Shown here piece by piece: positions 33,181 through 42,655 of a stretch of 64,000 bases of DNA; the first letter of the stretch is position 1; each line of letters begins with the position of its first letter. The notes under the pieces were generated by a model, which was not told the DNA's origin, did no database searches, and was given only the letters and a program-made list of their open reading frames with translations. Origin of the DNA: Candidatus Saccharimonadota bacterium (GTDB lineage Bacteria; Patescibacteriota; Saccharimonadia; Saccharimonadales; Saccharimonadaceae); the NCBI GenBank assembly GCA_017437945.1, contig JAFRWP010000012.1:1-64000 (forward strand), given 5' to 3'. A program made the translations under genes and the position numbers.

Positions 33181-34104
33181 ATGACAAAAGTAATTCACGA
33201 AGCAGAACTAGCAGAGATCAAGGACCTTGGTGAGAACAGTTCAAGCTTTGTTATCAAGCCACTTTACTATGGCTACGGTAACACTCTTGGTAATTCACTA
33301 CGTCGTGTACTTCTCTCGAGCATCAAAGGTGCCGCTATCACTGCTTTCCGCATCGAAGGCACCAACCATGAGTATTCCGCGATTCCAGGTATCGTCGAAG
33401 ATACTGTCGATATCATGTTGAACCTCAAGAATATTCACGTTAAGTCCCATTCCGACGCACCAGTCGAACTTCACCTTGAAAAGAAGGGCACTGGCGCTGT
33501 CAAAGCCGGCGACATCAAACTTCCGGCTGAAGTTGAAATCGCTAACCCACAGCAAATTATCTGCAACATTGATGATCCAAAATTCGTTTTGAAGATGGAC
33601 ATGGTCGTAGATACTGGCCGTGGTTACCTCAGCATCGAACAATCTAGTGAAGATCGTATTCACGGCGACATGATCGCTCTTGATGCAGTCTTTACTCCAG
33701 TTCTACGCGTACGCTACAATGCTGAGAATACCCGTGTTGGTCAAGATACCAACTTACAGCAATTAACTCTTACGATTGACACCGATGGTACTATTACGCC
33801 ACGTGAAGCTTTCGAAGAAGCTGCAGCTATCTTGGTTAACCAATACAAAGCCCTTGCCGGTAGCACTGTGGTTGAATCCGCACCAGCACCGACAACCAGC
33901 AAAGCCGAAGACGAATCTGGCCTCATGCTTCCAATTGAAGACCTTGGCCTTTCGGCTCGTACCGCAAACGCATTGATCAACAATGAAATTCGCACCGTAC
34001 GTGATCTCGTCGTATTATCAGAAAGCGACCTCAAGGAGCTCAAAGGCTTCGGCGCAAAAGCTCTCGATGAAGTCCGCGAAAAACTAACGGAGTTAAAAAT
34101 CTAA
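33181..34104 (+). CDS. rpoA: RNA polymerase alpha subunit
   Basis: Scaffold subunit of RNA polymerase. 307 residues. The N-terminal domain has YGYGNTLGNSLRRVLLSS; the C-terminal domain (LPIEDLGLSARTANALINN, LKELKGFGAKALDEV) can bind UP-elements and activators. SD AAAGGAG. Confidence 0.97.
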   Translation: MTKVIHEAELAEIKDLGENSSSFVIKPLYYGYGNTLGNSLRRVLLSSIKGAAITAFRIEGTNHEYSAIPGIVEDTVDIMLNLKNIHVKSHSDAPVELHLEKKGTGAVKAGDIKLPAEVEIANPQQIICNIDDPKFVLKMDMVVDTGRGYLSIEQSSEDRIHGDMIALDAVFTPVLRVRYNAENTRVGQDTNLQQLTLTIDTDGTITPREAFEEAAAILVNQYKALAGSTVVESAPAPTTSKAEDESGLMLPIEDLGLSARTANALINNEIRTVRDLVVLSESDLKELKGFGAKALDEVREKLTELKI

Positions 34105-34530
34105 ATGCATCGCCATGGATATAAAGGGCGCAAGTTCGGTCGCGAAAACGACCAACGCACTGCACTAACACGTGGTCTAATGCGCTCCTTGATTAAGTAC
34201 AAGTCAATCAATACTACTCTAGCTAAGGCCAAAGAGATTCGCCGCCCAGTAGAGAAGTTGGTTACCCTCGCGAAGAAAGGCGATTTGGCTTCCCGCCGTC
34301 TCGTTATCGCTCGCTTGAACGATCAGCTTCTAGGCAACGACCTCGTTGACAACATTGCGCCACAGATTAAGCGCAATAGCGGCTTCCTTCGCATTGAGCA
34401 CGCCGGTTTCCGCCGTGGTGACAATGCCGAAATGGCAACCATCGCCTTTGTCGACGAAATCAAAGACAAGGAAGAGCCAAAAGAAGAAAAGAAAGCCCCA
34501 GCTAAAGCAGCTGAGAAAGAGGAGAAGTAA
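34105..34530 (+). CDS. rplQ: 50S ribosomal protein L17 (bL17) with charged tail
   Basis: Exit-side 50S protein. MHRHGYKGRKFGRENDQRTA is the standard N-terminus. Starts directly after the rpoA stop. After residue 115 the sequence becomes a Lys/Glu/Ala tail (EEPKEEKKAPAKAAEKEEK). Confidence 0.96.
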   Translation: MHRHGYKGRKFGRENDQRTALTRGLMRSLIKYKSINTTLAKAKEIRRPVEKLVTLAKKGDLASRRLVIARLNDQLLGNDLVDNIAPQIKRNSGFLRIEHAGFRRGDNAEMATIAFVDEIKDKEEPKEEKKAPAKAAEKEEK

Positions 34531-34532
34531 CT

Positions 34533-34958
34533 ATGAAAACTTATAGCCAGAAATCCTCTGAAATCAATCGCGAATGGTGGATTATCGATGCTGGTTCTAT
34601 GCCACTCGGTAAGCTCGCAGTCGTTATCGCCGACAAGTTGCTCGGCAAATCTAAAGTTACTTTCACGCCACATACCGACAATGGTGACTACGTAGTAGTC
34701 GTCAATGCCAAGAACATTAAGGTTACTGGCGAAAAGATGACCGATAAGCACTACTATCGCCACTCCAGCTTCCCAGGCGGTTTGACTGATCTTACACTCG
34801 CTGAAGTTATCGAGAAAGATCCAAGCCTCGCCATCAAGCAAGCTGTGGCTGGTATGCTTCCAAAGAACAAACTTCAAGCCGATCGCTTAGCTCGCCTCCG
34901 CGTCTTCAACGGCGCAGAGCATGCTCACACGGCACAAACGCCAAAGGAGATTAAGTAA
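34533..34958 (+). CDS. rplM: 50S ribosomal protein L13 (uL13)
   Basis: Early-assembly 50S protein. WWIIDAGSMPLGKLA and the AVAGMLPKNKLQADRLARL segment are diagnostic. 141 residues. Stop overlaps rpsI start by one base. Confidence 0.97.
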   Translation: MKTYSQKSSEINREWWIIDAGSMPLGKLAVVIADKLLGKSKVTFTPHTDNGDYVVVVNAKNIKVTGEKMTDKHYYRHSSFPGGLTDLTLAEVIEKDPSLAIKQAVAGMLPKNKLQADRLARLRVFNGAEHAHTAQTPKEIK

Positions 34959-35362
34959 TGCCAGCTAAGAACGCTAAGTACACCTACGGAGACGGTAGCC
35001 GCAAAGCCGCTACTGCATCCGCCCGTCTTTACAAGGGCAAAGGCGAAATCACCATCAATGGCAAGCCAGCATTGGAATACCTCAGCGGCAACAAGACTTT
35101 GATGGCTGAAATCACCGACCCTCTTGCAATGACCCAGAAGCAAAAAGAATACGATATTACCGTTGTCGTTAAAGGCGGCGGTATTGCCGGACAAGTCGAT
35201 GCTATCAAGCTTGCCATCTCCCGCGCACTCGTGACTGAATTCCCAGAATTCCGCCCAGTGCTCAAGAAGGCTGGTCTCATGAAGCGCGACCCACGCGAAA
35301 AAGAACGCAAACACTACGGTCTCCGCAGTGCTCGCAAACGCGAACAGTTCTCCAAGCGTTAA
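34958..35362 (+). CDS. rpsI: 30S ribosomal protein S9 (uS9)
   Basis: 30S head protein whose C-terminal tail (ending REQFSKR) reaches the P-site tRNA. GDGSRKAATASARLYKGKGEITINGK and the GIAGQVDAIKLAISRAL segments are typical. 134 residues, last gene of the ribosomal run. Confidence 0.97.
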   Translation: MPAKNAKYTYGDGSRKAATASARLYKGKGEITINGKPALEYLSGNKTLMAEITDPLAMTQKQKEYDITVVVKGGGIAGQVDAIKLAISRALVTEFPEFRPVLKKAGLMKRDPREKERKHYGLRSARKREQFSKR

Positions 35363-35377
35363 TCTATCGCTTCAAAC

Positions 35378-35416
35378 AAAAATATCCTCTACTGCAAAGT
35401 GGGGGATATTTTTTAT
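35378..35416. terminator. Terminator after rpsI
   Basis: AAAAATATCC (35378-35387) pairs with GGATATTTTT (35404-35413). T runs on both strands suggest it also serves the convergent surface-protein gene. Confidence 0.9.
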
Positions 35417-35432
35417 AAACTCCGGTCGAACC

Positions 35433-38400
35433 TTAAGGGCGACGCCTATGAACTACCCGTAGGACCCCAAAGATTCCCAGCATAAATGCGGCGCAAGATG
35501 CAGTAATCGCAACGAAATCAACGTCGGATGTAGCCGGAGGTACAGGGACCACCACCTTATTCCACTGCGCATACAAGACAAGGTTCTCGGCCGTCAAAAT
35601 ATATTCATCATCTTTAGCGAAGCTTACCCCCGAACCATCAGCCTCGGTATTCCATCCTGCAAAAACATACCCATCGCGCTCGAAGGCATTATCCTCAATC
35701 ACCACAGTCTCGTCTACAAAGCCATCGGTATTAGCCATAGAACCAGTTGCGCCGTTAGCATTATATACAACCCTAGAAGGATTCGCCTGCCACTGAGCGT
35801 AAAGTTCAAGAGAATCAACAGTCAATACATAGTCAGCGCCTTCGGCATAGCTAGTTCCGGAGCCATCGGCTTCAGTGTTCCATCCCGCAAAGGTGTAACC
35901 ATTACGTTCAAAGCCGTTATCCGATACGGTCACTGATTCATCTACTAGGCCCTCAGTATCGGCCACAGCGCCATTGCCGCCATTTGCATCATACATAATC
36001 TTAGAAGGATTCGCCTGCCACTGAGCGTAAATGATAGTCGGAGTAGCGAGTAGGGTATAATTGTCACCCCCAGCGTAGCTCGTACCAGTACCGTCAGCCT
36101 TAGTGTTCCAGCCAGCAAAGGTATACCAGTTTCGCGTAAACTCATTACTACTGACCGTAACAGTCTCATCTACAACACCCTCAGTGTCACTCATCGTACC
36201 ACTACCACCGTTTGCATTATATACAATCTTCGAAGCATTGGCAGTCCATTGGGCATAAAGATTAAGTGCGTCAACAGTCAATACATAGTCAGCGCCTTCG
36301 GCATAGCTAGTTCCGGAGCCATTAGCGGCAGTATTCCATCCCGTAAAGGTGTAGCCGTTACGCTCAAAGCCATTATTAGCTATAATAACCAATTCATCCA
36401 CAACGCCTTCAGTGTCAGCCATTGAGCCCGTTCCGCCGTTAGCGACATAAACGACCTTTGAAGGATTAGCGGACCATTGCGCATATAGTAGAAGATATTC
36501 CACGCCAAGAGTATAATTATCGTTCGCATCATAGCTAGTTCCGGTACCATCGGCGGCAGTATTCCAACCAACGAATGAATATCCAGTACGATTAAAGCCA
36601 TTATCTGCCACGGAAACAGTTTGATCTACGACGCCCTCGGTATTATCCATAGTGCCAGAACCACCATTGGCCTCATAGATGATTTTCGATGGATTAGCGG
36701 ACCATTGCGCATATAGCACAAGATATTCCACGCCAAGAGTATAATTACTGTTCGCATTATAGCTAGTTCCAGTACCATCGGCGGCGGTATTCCAGCCAAT
36801 GAAACTATATCCAGACCGAGTAAAGCTATTATCCGAAATTGCCACCTCTTCATCAAATACGCCTTCGGTGTCCGACATTGTCCCTTCGCCACCGTTGGAA
36901 TTGTAAATTACTTTTGATGGATTTGGCACCCACTGAGCGTATAGCGTCCATCCGTCCGAACCATCGTACTCATCGCCGGCATGGAGACTAGTACCAGAAC
37001 CATCAGGCTTCGTATTCCAGCCAGTAAAGGTATAGCCCTCGCGAGTCGGAATATCATTATCGACAATATAAGTGTTTCCGTATTTGACCGTAATCGGTAA
37101 AGCGTCAGTATCGCCGCCATTGCCATCATAGTCGCCATTAGAAATGCCAGCCGCTTTTAGATAAAACGCAACCTGTCCGTCATTATCTACATAGTCGTTA
37201 AATACGGTCGGATTATCCGTATCTTTAAAACGATCCCCCTCGTTATCATGATACCAACCGTCGATTCCTCGAATACCAGAAATACTAATGTTATCTAATG
37301 TAATTGTATTACCAGACTGGTTTTCGGAATTATTTTCTCTAACATAAGAGAAGTCATCGCCCATAGTACCGGCATGATTATCATATATTTTCGACGCATC
37401 ATCTATCGTCACCGAAGAAAACACATTCTCCGAATCGGCAACCGCAATACCACCACCCGTCGTTGCAGCAGTATTATCTTTTATGACAGTATTCTCTAGA
37501 GTCAAACTCGGATTATACCCCTCATAATACCCGCGTACGAAAATGCCGCCGCCACGAACGTCACTTTGATTGCCACTAATTTCAGAATTCCTTACAGTAA
37601 CATCCCCATCGATAATATAGATACCAGCGCCAGAACTAGAACCCTTATTATCGACAATCCTAGAATCTTCCAAGATTACACTGCCGCCATTATTATATAT
37701 GCCTTGACCATTACTACCTACGTTATCGTGTGCGTATAAGTTTTTGATTACATAATAACCACCCTGGTTGTACAATACGCCACCGGAGCCTACATTATTT
37801 TCTGATATCTCTATATTCTCCAACAGATAATGCGATTCAGCACTAGAAGAATAATCAGAAATTGCCGCCCCTGTACGTGAAGTATTGTTTCTAAAAATTA
37901 GGTCTCTGTATACTGCAGGGTCATCCGCAGTGTTTGGCCAGGTCTGCTGCCAAATTGTCCCCATACTTTGACCGGTAACTGCAAACCCTATATTATTTTC
38001 GAAAACACAATTAGAAATGAGCAGCTTCTTGCCCGCAACGGTCGAATAAAGATTAAGTGCCGAGCCATCATTGCCAACCATATTATGATCAAATAATGAA
38101 CCAGTAATCTCAATATTGGAGCGTAATACATAGGCCACACCTCCGTTATTTTGTGCGTAGTTATCTCTAAATTCGGAATCTTTAATTATTAAGCTACCAT
38201 TTGTAATATAAATAAAGCCACCCTGCATCGAATTCATGTGGCCAGCACCAGAAACGTTACCCTCTATAATACTATTTTCGACAGTCGTTAATCCTCCGGA
38301 CACATATGCCGCGCCACCATTGTTATAGCTCGCATTATGTCTAATAGTCGAATCTATGATCGTGTTATTTCCTTTCCCGGAAATAGCGGCACCATACACG

Positions 38401-38948
38401 TTAGCATTCTTAGTATTCTTCTGGGCAAGACGTGCATTTTGTATAGTTACATTTTTTAAGGAAAGGTCACCCGCATTGGCTATCAACGACGCTTTCGCTA
38501 TTGTATCTCCATCTCCGTTGACCGTTGGAACGCGGATATATCCAGTATTATCTTCAGGTTTAGTATATGCTCGGTTCTCATAATCCATCCACCATCCACT
38601 TGCGCCGCCATCTATAACGATATTCTCGAGGCTTAAATCTGCGCCCGCTTTAATATCAAACAAACCATCAACATAATCTGCAGCCCTCGTCAATTGCTGA
38701 CCGCTACCAGTTATCGAAACATCAGCTCCAATCGTTAGCAATGAGGAATATTCCAAGTCCTGCACAATAACTATGTCGGTCTCGCCGCCCGCAATTGCAT
38801 TTGATAATTCCTCAAAAGTAGAAACATCAATTGCTATCGTATCTGGGCCAAGCAAAAAACAGGCAAAAACAGACAAAGCGACAATCAGAAAGCTTAAAGT
38901 TCTACATTTTTTGCCAATTCTCGGCAGCGCCCCAAATAGCATATGCAT
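35433..38948 (-). CDS. Large secreted surface protein: parallel beta-helix plus seven InlB-type B-repeats
   Basis: 1171 residues. The start MHMLFGALPRIGKKCRTLSF leads into a signal peptide. Residues about 45-580 are short repeated strands of the polymorphic/beta-helix kind (NNGGAAYVSGG, RGGGIFVRG and similar), typical of adhesins. Residues about 620-1125 are seven copies of a 76-residue Listeria-Bacteroides repeat with GWNT and LYAQW landmarks. The C-terminus is PPATSD, a hydrophobic helix and RRRP, shaped like an LPxTG-type sorting signal with a non-standard motif. Probable host or prey adhesin anchored in the envelope. An active sortase would have to be encoded elsewhere, because the one at 30505 lacks its catalytic residues. 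Confidence 0.85.
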   Translation of the reverse strand: MHMLFGALPRIGKKCRTLSFLIVALSVFACFLLGPDTIAIDVSTFEELSNAIAGGETDIVIVQDLEYSSLLTIGADVSITGSGQQLTRAADYVDGLFDIKAGADLSLENIVIDGGASGWWMDYENRAYTKPEDNTGYIRVPTVNGDGDTIAKASLIANAGDLSLKNVTIQNARLAQKNTKNANVYGAAISGKGNNTIIDSTIRHNASYNNGGAAYVSGGLTTVENSIIEGNVSGAGHMNSMQGGFIYITNGSLIIKDSEFRDNYAQNNGGVAYVLRSNIEITGSLFDHNMVGNDGSALNLYSTVAGKKLLISNCVFENNIGFAVTGQSMGTIWQQTWPNTADDPAVYRDLIFRNNTSRTGAAISDYSSSAESHYLLENIEISENNVGSGGVLYNQGGYYVIKNLYAHDNVGSNGQGIYNNGGSVILEDSRIVDNKGSSSGAGIYIIDGDVTVRNSEISGNQSDVRGGGIFVRGYYEGYNPSLTLENTVIKDNTAATTGGGIAVADSENVFSSVTIDDASKIYDNHAGTMGDDFSYVRENNSENQSGNTITLDNISISGIRGIDGWYHDNEGDRFKDTDNPTVFNDYVDNDGQVAFYLKAAGISNGDYDGNGGDTDALPITVKYGNTYIVDNDIPTREGYTFTGWNTKPDGSGTSLHAGDEYDGSDGWTLYAQWVPNPSKVIYNSNGGEGTMSDTEGVFDEEVAISDNSFTRSGYSFIGWNTAADGTGTSYNANSNYTLGVEYLVLYAQWSANPSKIIYEANGGSGTMDNTEGVVDQTVSVADNGFNRTGYSFVGWNTAADGTGTSYDANDNYTLGVEYLLLYAQWSANPSKVVYVANGGTGSMADTEGVVDELVIIANNGFERNGYTFTGWNTAANGSGTSYAEGADYVLTVDALNLYAQWTANASKIVYNANGGSGTMSDTEGVVDETVTVSSNEFTRNWYTFAGWNTKADGTGTSYAGGDNYTLLATPTIIYAQWQANPSKIMYDANGGNGAVADTEGLVDESVTVSDNGFERNGYTFAGWNTEADGSGTSYAEGADYVLTVDSLELYAQWQANPSRVVYNANGATGSMANTDGFVDETVVIEDNAFERDGYVFAGWNTEADGSGVSFAKDDEYILTAENLVLYAQWNKVVVPVPPATSDVDFVAITASCAAFMLGIFGVLRVVHRRRP
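35560..37105 (-). repeat. Seven tandem B-repeats of 228 bp
   Basis: The coding units end in YAQW and repeat every 76 codons; two neighbouring copies at 36471 and 36699 share GGACCATTGC exactly 228 bp apart. Copies differ by substitution, so the array is not recent in all parts, though the two middle copies are close. Confidence 0.88.
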
Positions 38949-39082
38949 AATCCCTCTCTTTGACCATAACCATTAATATAATAATAAAACATAATCGCGA
39001 TAAATGTACATAGCATTTTAAAAAAATGCAGACGTATTATGATTAAACCGTCCATGTACACTGATCAAAAATATATAAATAA

Positions 39083-39106
39083 TAAAAAAATCGCCTTTCG
39101 GCGACT
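39083..39106 (-). terminator. Terminator of tRNA-Ala
   Basis: On the minus strand GTCGCC-GAAA-GGCGAT is followed by TTTTTTTATT. Confidence 0.8.
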
Positions 39107-39151
39107 GACGACAGAGATAATATTTCTCACAAGTTTGAATAAAACAAAAAA

Positions 39152-39227
39152 TGGTGGAGCACAGGAGATTCGAACTCCTCACCTCTTCCATGCCATGGAA
39201 GCGCTCTACCAAATGAGCTAGTGCCCC
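39152..39227 (-). tRNA. tRNA-Ala (anticodon GGC)
   Basis: 76 bases including an encoded CCA. The acceptor GGGGCAC pairs with GTGCTCC (one G-T). The anticodon arm is CTTCC-ATGGCAT-GGAAG, so the anticodon is GGC. The T-loop TTCGAAT is standard. Confidence 0.93.
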
Positions 39228-39237
39228 AACAGAACTA

Positions 39238-39262
39238 ATTATAACACGAATGGTGATATAAT
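39238..39262. promoter_or_regulatory. Divergent promoters: tRNA-Ala (minus) and gtrA (plus)
   Basis: On the minus strand TATAAT lies at 39243-39238, 10 bases before the tRNA. On the plus strand TATAAT lies at 39257-39262, exactly six bases before the gtrA ATG. Confidence 0.75.
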
Positions 39263-39268
39263 TAAAGC

Positions 39269-39709
39269 ATGAAGGCAAAACTCCTCAAACTCTACAAGGA
39301 GCATCGCGAGATAGCAAACTATCTAATCGTTGGTGGACTTACAACTCTAATATCGCTAGTCGTCAAATATTTGCTCCTATTTACAATTCTGGATGCAAAG
39401 AATGATCTTCAGCTTCAAATCGCCGTAATTATCTCATGGATAATCTCCGTCGCCTTTGCCTATTGGGCAAACCGCAAATATGTATTCGAAAGTAAGAGCA
39501 AAGATTACGCCAAGGAAATCGGCCTTTTCGTCTCGTCGCGCATCTCGACGCTATTACTCGACATGTTTATCATGTGGTTCTTCGTATCATTCCTCAAACT
39601 AAATTCAAACATCTGGGTCATTGTTTGGACTATCGTCTCGCAAATCATCGTAATTGTGGCTAATTACATTTTAAGTAAATTTATAGTATTCCGTAAAAAC
39701 AAAAAATAG
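39269..39709 (+). CDS. GtrA-family membrane protein
   Basis: 146 residues with four hydrophobic segments. YLIVGGLTTLISLVV, the FAYWANRKYVF segment and NYILSKFIVFRK are the GtrA/DPMS landmarks. Such proteins help move lipid-linked sugars across the membrane for surface glycosylation. Leaderless by position: six bases between -10 and ATG. Confidence 0.9.
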   Translation: MKAKLLKLYKEHREIANYLIVGGLTTLISLVVKYLLLFTILDAKNDLQLQIAVIISWIISVAFAYWANRKYVFESKSKDYAKEIGLFVSSRISTLLLDMFIMWFFVSFLKLNSNIWVIVWTIVSQIIVIVANYILSKFIVFRKNKK

Positions 39710-39730
39710 TGCTAAAATGAAACCATAAGC

Positions 39731-40327
39731 ATGAATAAGCAGAATAAAAAAGGTTTCACGATTATTGAGGTGGTGCTTGTATTAGCAATCGCGGGCCTGA
39801 TTTTCTTAATGGTATTTATTGCGCTACCAGCCCTGCAGCGTTCACAAAGAAACACCGAGCGTAGGCGCGATTTAGCTACTATTAAAGCTGGTTTCGAAGA
39901 GTGGCGCAAACATAATAATATTGCGATCACCGACGCTTGGTCTTCGCGCAAAAATAAGACTAACGGTTTTTGCACTTTCTATAGAAAATACCTTGTTGAT
40001 TTAAAAGACCCTAGCACTGGGGAAGCATATAACGTTGCACTTTGGGGATCACAAAACGTAATCAACTGCGTCACGATGCAAGAAACAGCACGTGAAGGCT
40101 GGGACGAAGAAGTCCACGGCTCCATCGGCGGAGACACGGATAAATGGGCCACTATGGAAGTCGGTGACATTCAATTTGACGACACGGCATTCTGCAGTGA
40201 AGATGGCGGTTTCGATGATGCTGTAGAGAAGAGAATTGGCGTGCACCGCAACTCTGGCACAAGACTATATGCTATCCGTATGAGACTAGAAGGTGGCGAA
40301 TCCATCTGCGTCGACGGCACATACTAA
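39731..40327 (+). CDS. Type IV prepilin-like protein
   Basis: 198 residues. NKKGFTIIEVVLVLAIAGLIF is a class III signal: cleavage between G8 and F9 and the Glu at mature position 5 (E13) are intact. The mature part has four cysteines, the last two near the C-terminus (ESICVDGTY), possibly forming the D-region disulfide. It is a major or minor pilin. A -10 (TAAAAT) lies 12 bases before the ATG, so the leader is minimal. Confidence 0.88.
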   Translation: MNKQNKKGFTIIEVVLVLAIAGLIFLMVFIALPALQRSQRNTERRRDLATIKAGFEEWRKHNNIAITDAWSSRKNKTNGFCTFYRKYLVDLKDPSTGEAYNVALWGSQNVINCVTMQETAREGWDEEVHGSIGGDTDKWATMEVGDIQFDDTAFCSEDGGFDDAVEKRIGVHRNSGTRLYAIRMRLEGGESICVDGTY

Positions 40328-40333
40328 TAATGT

Positions 40334-40339
40334 TATAAT
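40334..40339 (+). promoter_or_regulatory. Leaderless -10 of trpS
   Basis: TATAAT followed by six bases (ATTATT) and the ATG at 40346. Confidence 0.7.
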
Positions 40340-40345
40340 ATTATT

Positions 40346-41371
40346 ATGCAAACGATTTTAACTGGCGTCCGCGTTAACGAGGAGCCAACTTTAGGAAATT
40401 TTCTCGGCGCCTACACGCCAATGATTAACCTTGCCCACGAACATGCGAATGATAGTAACATTAACATGTTCATTCCGGATTTGCATTCTTTTACGACACC
40501 AATCGATCATTCCAAACTATATGATCAGATTATTAAAGGCGTTAAATATTACATTGCCGCTGGGCTCGACGTAGAGAGTCCAAACATTCATATCTACCGC
40601 CAAAGCCACGTTCCGGCTCACGCCGAGTTAGCATGGATTTTGGATTGCTTCACGCCATATGGCGAAGCAAGCCGCATGACCCAGTTCAAAGAAAAAGGCG
40701 CCGAGCACCCAGACGCTGTTACGGTCGGCTTATTCAACTATCCAATTCTAATGGCTGCCGACATTCTACTATACGACGCAAAGTATATTCCACTCGGCGA
40801 AGACCAATTCCAGCACCTTGAGCTAACTCGCAACATTGCAATTCGCATGAATAATAAATTCGATGCGCCAATCTTTACTATTCCAGCCAGTGAAGCCGAG
40901 CAGGTCAAGTTTATGCACCTCGAAAAAGGCCTCCGCATCCGCTCGCTTACCGAACCGCAGAAAAAGATGAGCAAATCGAGCGAAAACGAACGTAGCAAAA
41001 TCAGTCTCAGCGACGAACCAAAACACGCAGCTAAGAAGATTATGTCCGCCACTACCGACTCAGAAGGTGTAATCCGTTTTGATATGGTTAATCAACCAGG
41101 TATCAGTAATTTGCTCCAAATCGAATCTTTACTTAGCCACCGCGAACTCCAAGATGTTATTTCTGACTGGGCGGGGCAGACTAGCTATGGCGATCTCAAG
41201 CGCAAAGTCGCCGAAAGCGTTGAACATTTCCTCGCCGATTTTCAAGAAAAAGTCTCTAAGATTTCCGATAAACAAGTTGAGCAAGTCCTGACCAAAGGCG
41301 AGCTCTATGCAAACGAAGTTGCAAACCAAAAACTTTACGAAGTTCAACGCTACGTCGGTGTCCGTAAATAG
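40346..41371 (+). CDS. trpS: Tryptophanyl-tRNA synthetase
   Basis: Charges tRNA-Trp. 341 residues. Class I motifs: the HIGH-type segment is PTLGNFLGAY and the KMSKS loop is intact (KKMSKSSEN, about 208). GEDQFQHLELTRNIA is a further TrpRS landmark. The leaderless promoter overlaps the pilin tail. The next gene follows after five bases, probably as an operon. Confidence 0.96.
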   Translation: MQTILTGVRVNEEPTLGNFLGAYTPMINLAHEHANDSNINMFIPDLHSFTTPIDHSKLYDQIIKGVKYYIAAGLDVESPNIHIYRQSHVPAHAELAWILDCFTPYGEASRMTQFKEKGAEHPDAVTVGLFNYPILMAADILLYDAKYIPLGEDQFQHLELTRNIAIRMNNKFDAPIFTIPASEAEQVKFMHLEKGLRIRSLTEPQKKMSKSSENERSKISLSDEPKHAAKKIMSATTDSEGVIRFDMVNQPGISNLLQIESLLSHRELQDVISDWAGQTSYGDLKRKVAESVEHFLADFQEKVSKISDKQVEQVLTKGELYANEVANQKLYEVQRYVGVRK

Positions 41372-41376
41372 ATAAA

Positions 41377-41880
41377 ATGACCAGACAACAAAAACGAGCA
41401 CGTATCGAGCAGATTGTTGACCGCTGTGGTGCGGACATTCTTGATTCAGAAGAATATCGTCAAACCGATAAATATATTCAGCACGGTAGCACCACCACGC
41501 GTGAGCATATGATTAGTGCGGCCTGCGTCAGCGTAAAAATCGCTCGAATTTTCAAGGCTAAGTGCGACCAACAAAGTTTAGTACGTGGTGCACTTCTGCA
41601 CGATTATTTCCTATATGACTGGCACTCGCCAAAGAATACTCATCCCGAAAAACACCCGACGCGCCATAGTAGTTATGCGCTCAAAAATGCCAGCGAGGAT
41701 TTCGCGATCAACCCGCTTGAAGCCGAAATTATCCGCGAACATATGTTCCCATGCACGCTAAAAATCCCTCGCCATAAAGAATCTTGGATACTAATCACGG
41801 CAGACAAAATCTGTTCCGTAAAAGAAACCTTCTCTAAGCCATTCTATGCCGACCTCGTACAGGAGCTGAAGCATGAATAA
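41377..41880 (+). CDS. HD-domain hydrolase
   Basis: 167 residues. REHMISAACVSVKIA gives H44, and ALLHDYFLYDW gives H75 and D76, the metal-binding HD pair; more His (83, 93, 97) follow. HD proteins of this size are phosphohydrolases of nucleotides or phosphonates; the substrate is open. It overlaps the next gene by 8 bases. In Firmicutes a comparable HD protein is often adjacent to a CmpB-family membrane protein, as here. Confidence 0.8.
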   Translation: MTRQQKRARIEQIVDRCGADILDSEEYRQTDKYIQHGSTTTREHMISAACVSVKIARIFKAKCDQQSLVRGALLHDYFLYDWHSPKNTHPEKHPTRHSSYALKNASEDFAINPLEAEIIREHMFPCTLKIPRHKESWILITADKICSVKETFSKPFYADLVQELKHE

Positions 41881-42655
41881 CCTTATCATCGACGGGAATA
41901 TTTGGGTTATTATACTCTGGTTCGCGAGCTATAGTTTTCTTGGTTGGGTTTGGGAATCAATTTACCGCAGCATCGTAAATCGCAGATTTATCAACTCCGG
42001 TTTTCTCGCCGGACCATTTATCCCAATTTACGGATTCGGCGCGCTGCTATACATCTTATTGATGCATGTTAGTATTAATCCATTTTTCCTATTTTTCGTC
42101 GGGGGGATTCTCGCTTGCATGCTCGAATACATTACATCCTGGCTCCTAGAAAAGATCTTTCATGCCCGCTGGTGGGATTATTCAAAAGAAAAACTAAATA
42201 TCAATGGCCGCGTCTGCCTCATTGGGTTCTTGGCTTTTGCCTTTTTCGCGGCGATACTCCCATATATTCAGCTCGGCGTCGGACAATTAATTAACATCCT
42301 AACCGAAGGATGGCGCATTGCTATCGCAATAATATTCATTCTGACTATCTTGATTGACTTATTCCATACTTCGCGCGGGCTCATCAAACTAAACAAAACC
42401 CTCGCGCATTACCAGGCCGAGCTCGAACGTCACGCGGCACCATTTATCGACATTGCACGCAAAGGCAAAGAACACACGCTTGAACTATTAATTAATCAAC
42501 ACCATCGAATTATGGATACATTTCCGGCATTTAAATCTATTAAATATCCGGAAACTTTCAAGAAAGTCCGCAAGCTCTATAAAGAAACCCGCTATCAGCC
42601 AGAAGGCATAAAAAAGCCGGCGCCACGAAAGCGCCGGGCAAAACACTCGCACTAG
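41873..42655 (+). CDS. CmpB-family multi-pass membrane protein (putative ABC transporter permease)
   Basis: 260 residues with about five hydrophobic segments. SFLGWVWESIYRSIVNRRFI and NSGFLAGPFIPIYGFGA are the landmarks of the CmpB family, and ARWWDYSKEKLNINGRVCL follows. The biochemical role of the family is not clear despite the permease label. It is translated from within the end of the HD gene. Confidence 0.8.
   Translation: MNNLIIDGNIWVIILWFASYSFLGWVWESIYRSIVNRRFINSGFLAGPFIPIYGFGALLYILLMHVSINPFFLFFVGGILACMLEYITSWLLEKIFHARWWDYSKEKLNINGRVCLIGFLAFAFFAAILPYIQLGVGQLINILTEGWRIAIAIIFILTILIDLFHTSRGLIKLNKTLAHYQAELERHAAPFIDIARKGKEHTLELLINQHHRIMDTFPAFKSIKYPETFKKVRKLYKETRYQPEGIKKPAPRKRRAKHSH

Noticed and set aside
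39006-39059. Inverted TGTACAT/ATGTACA with inner GCATTTT hairpin as an operator or ncRNA
   Set aside because: The sequence is very AT-rich, pairing is short, and the tRNA terminator and surface-protein promoter explain the region well enough.
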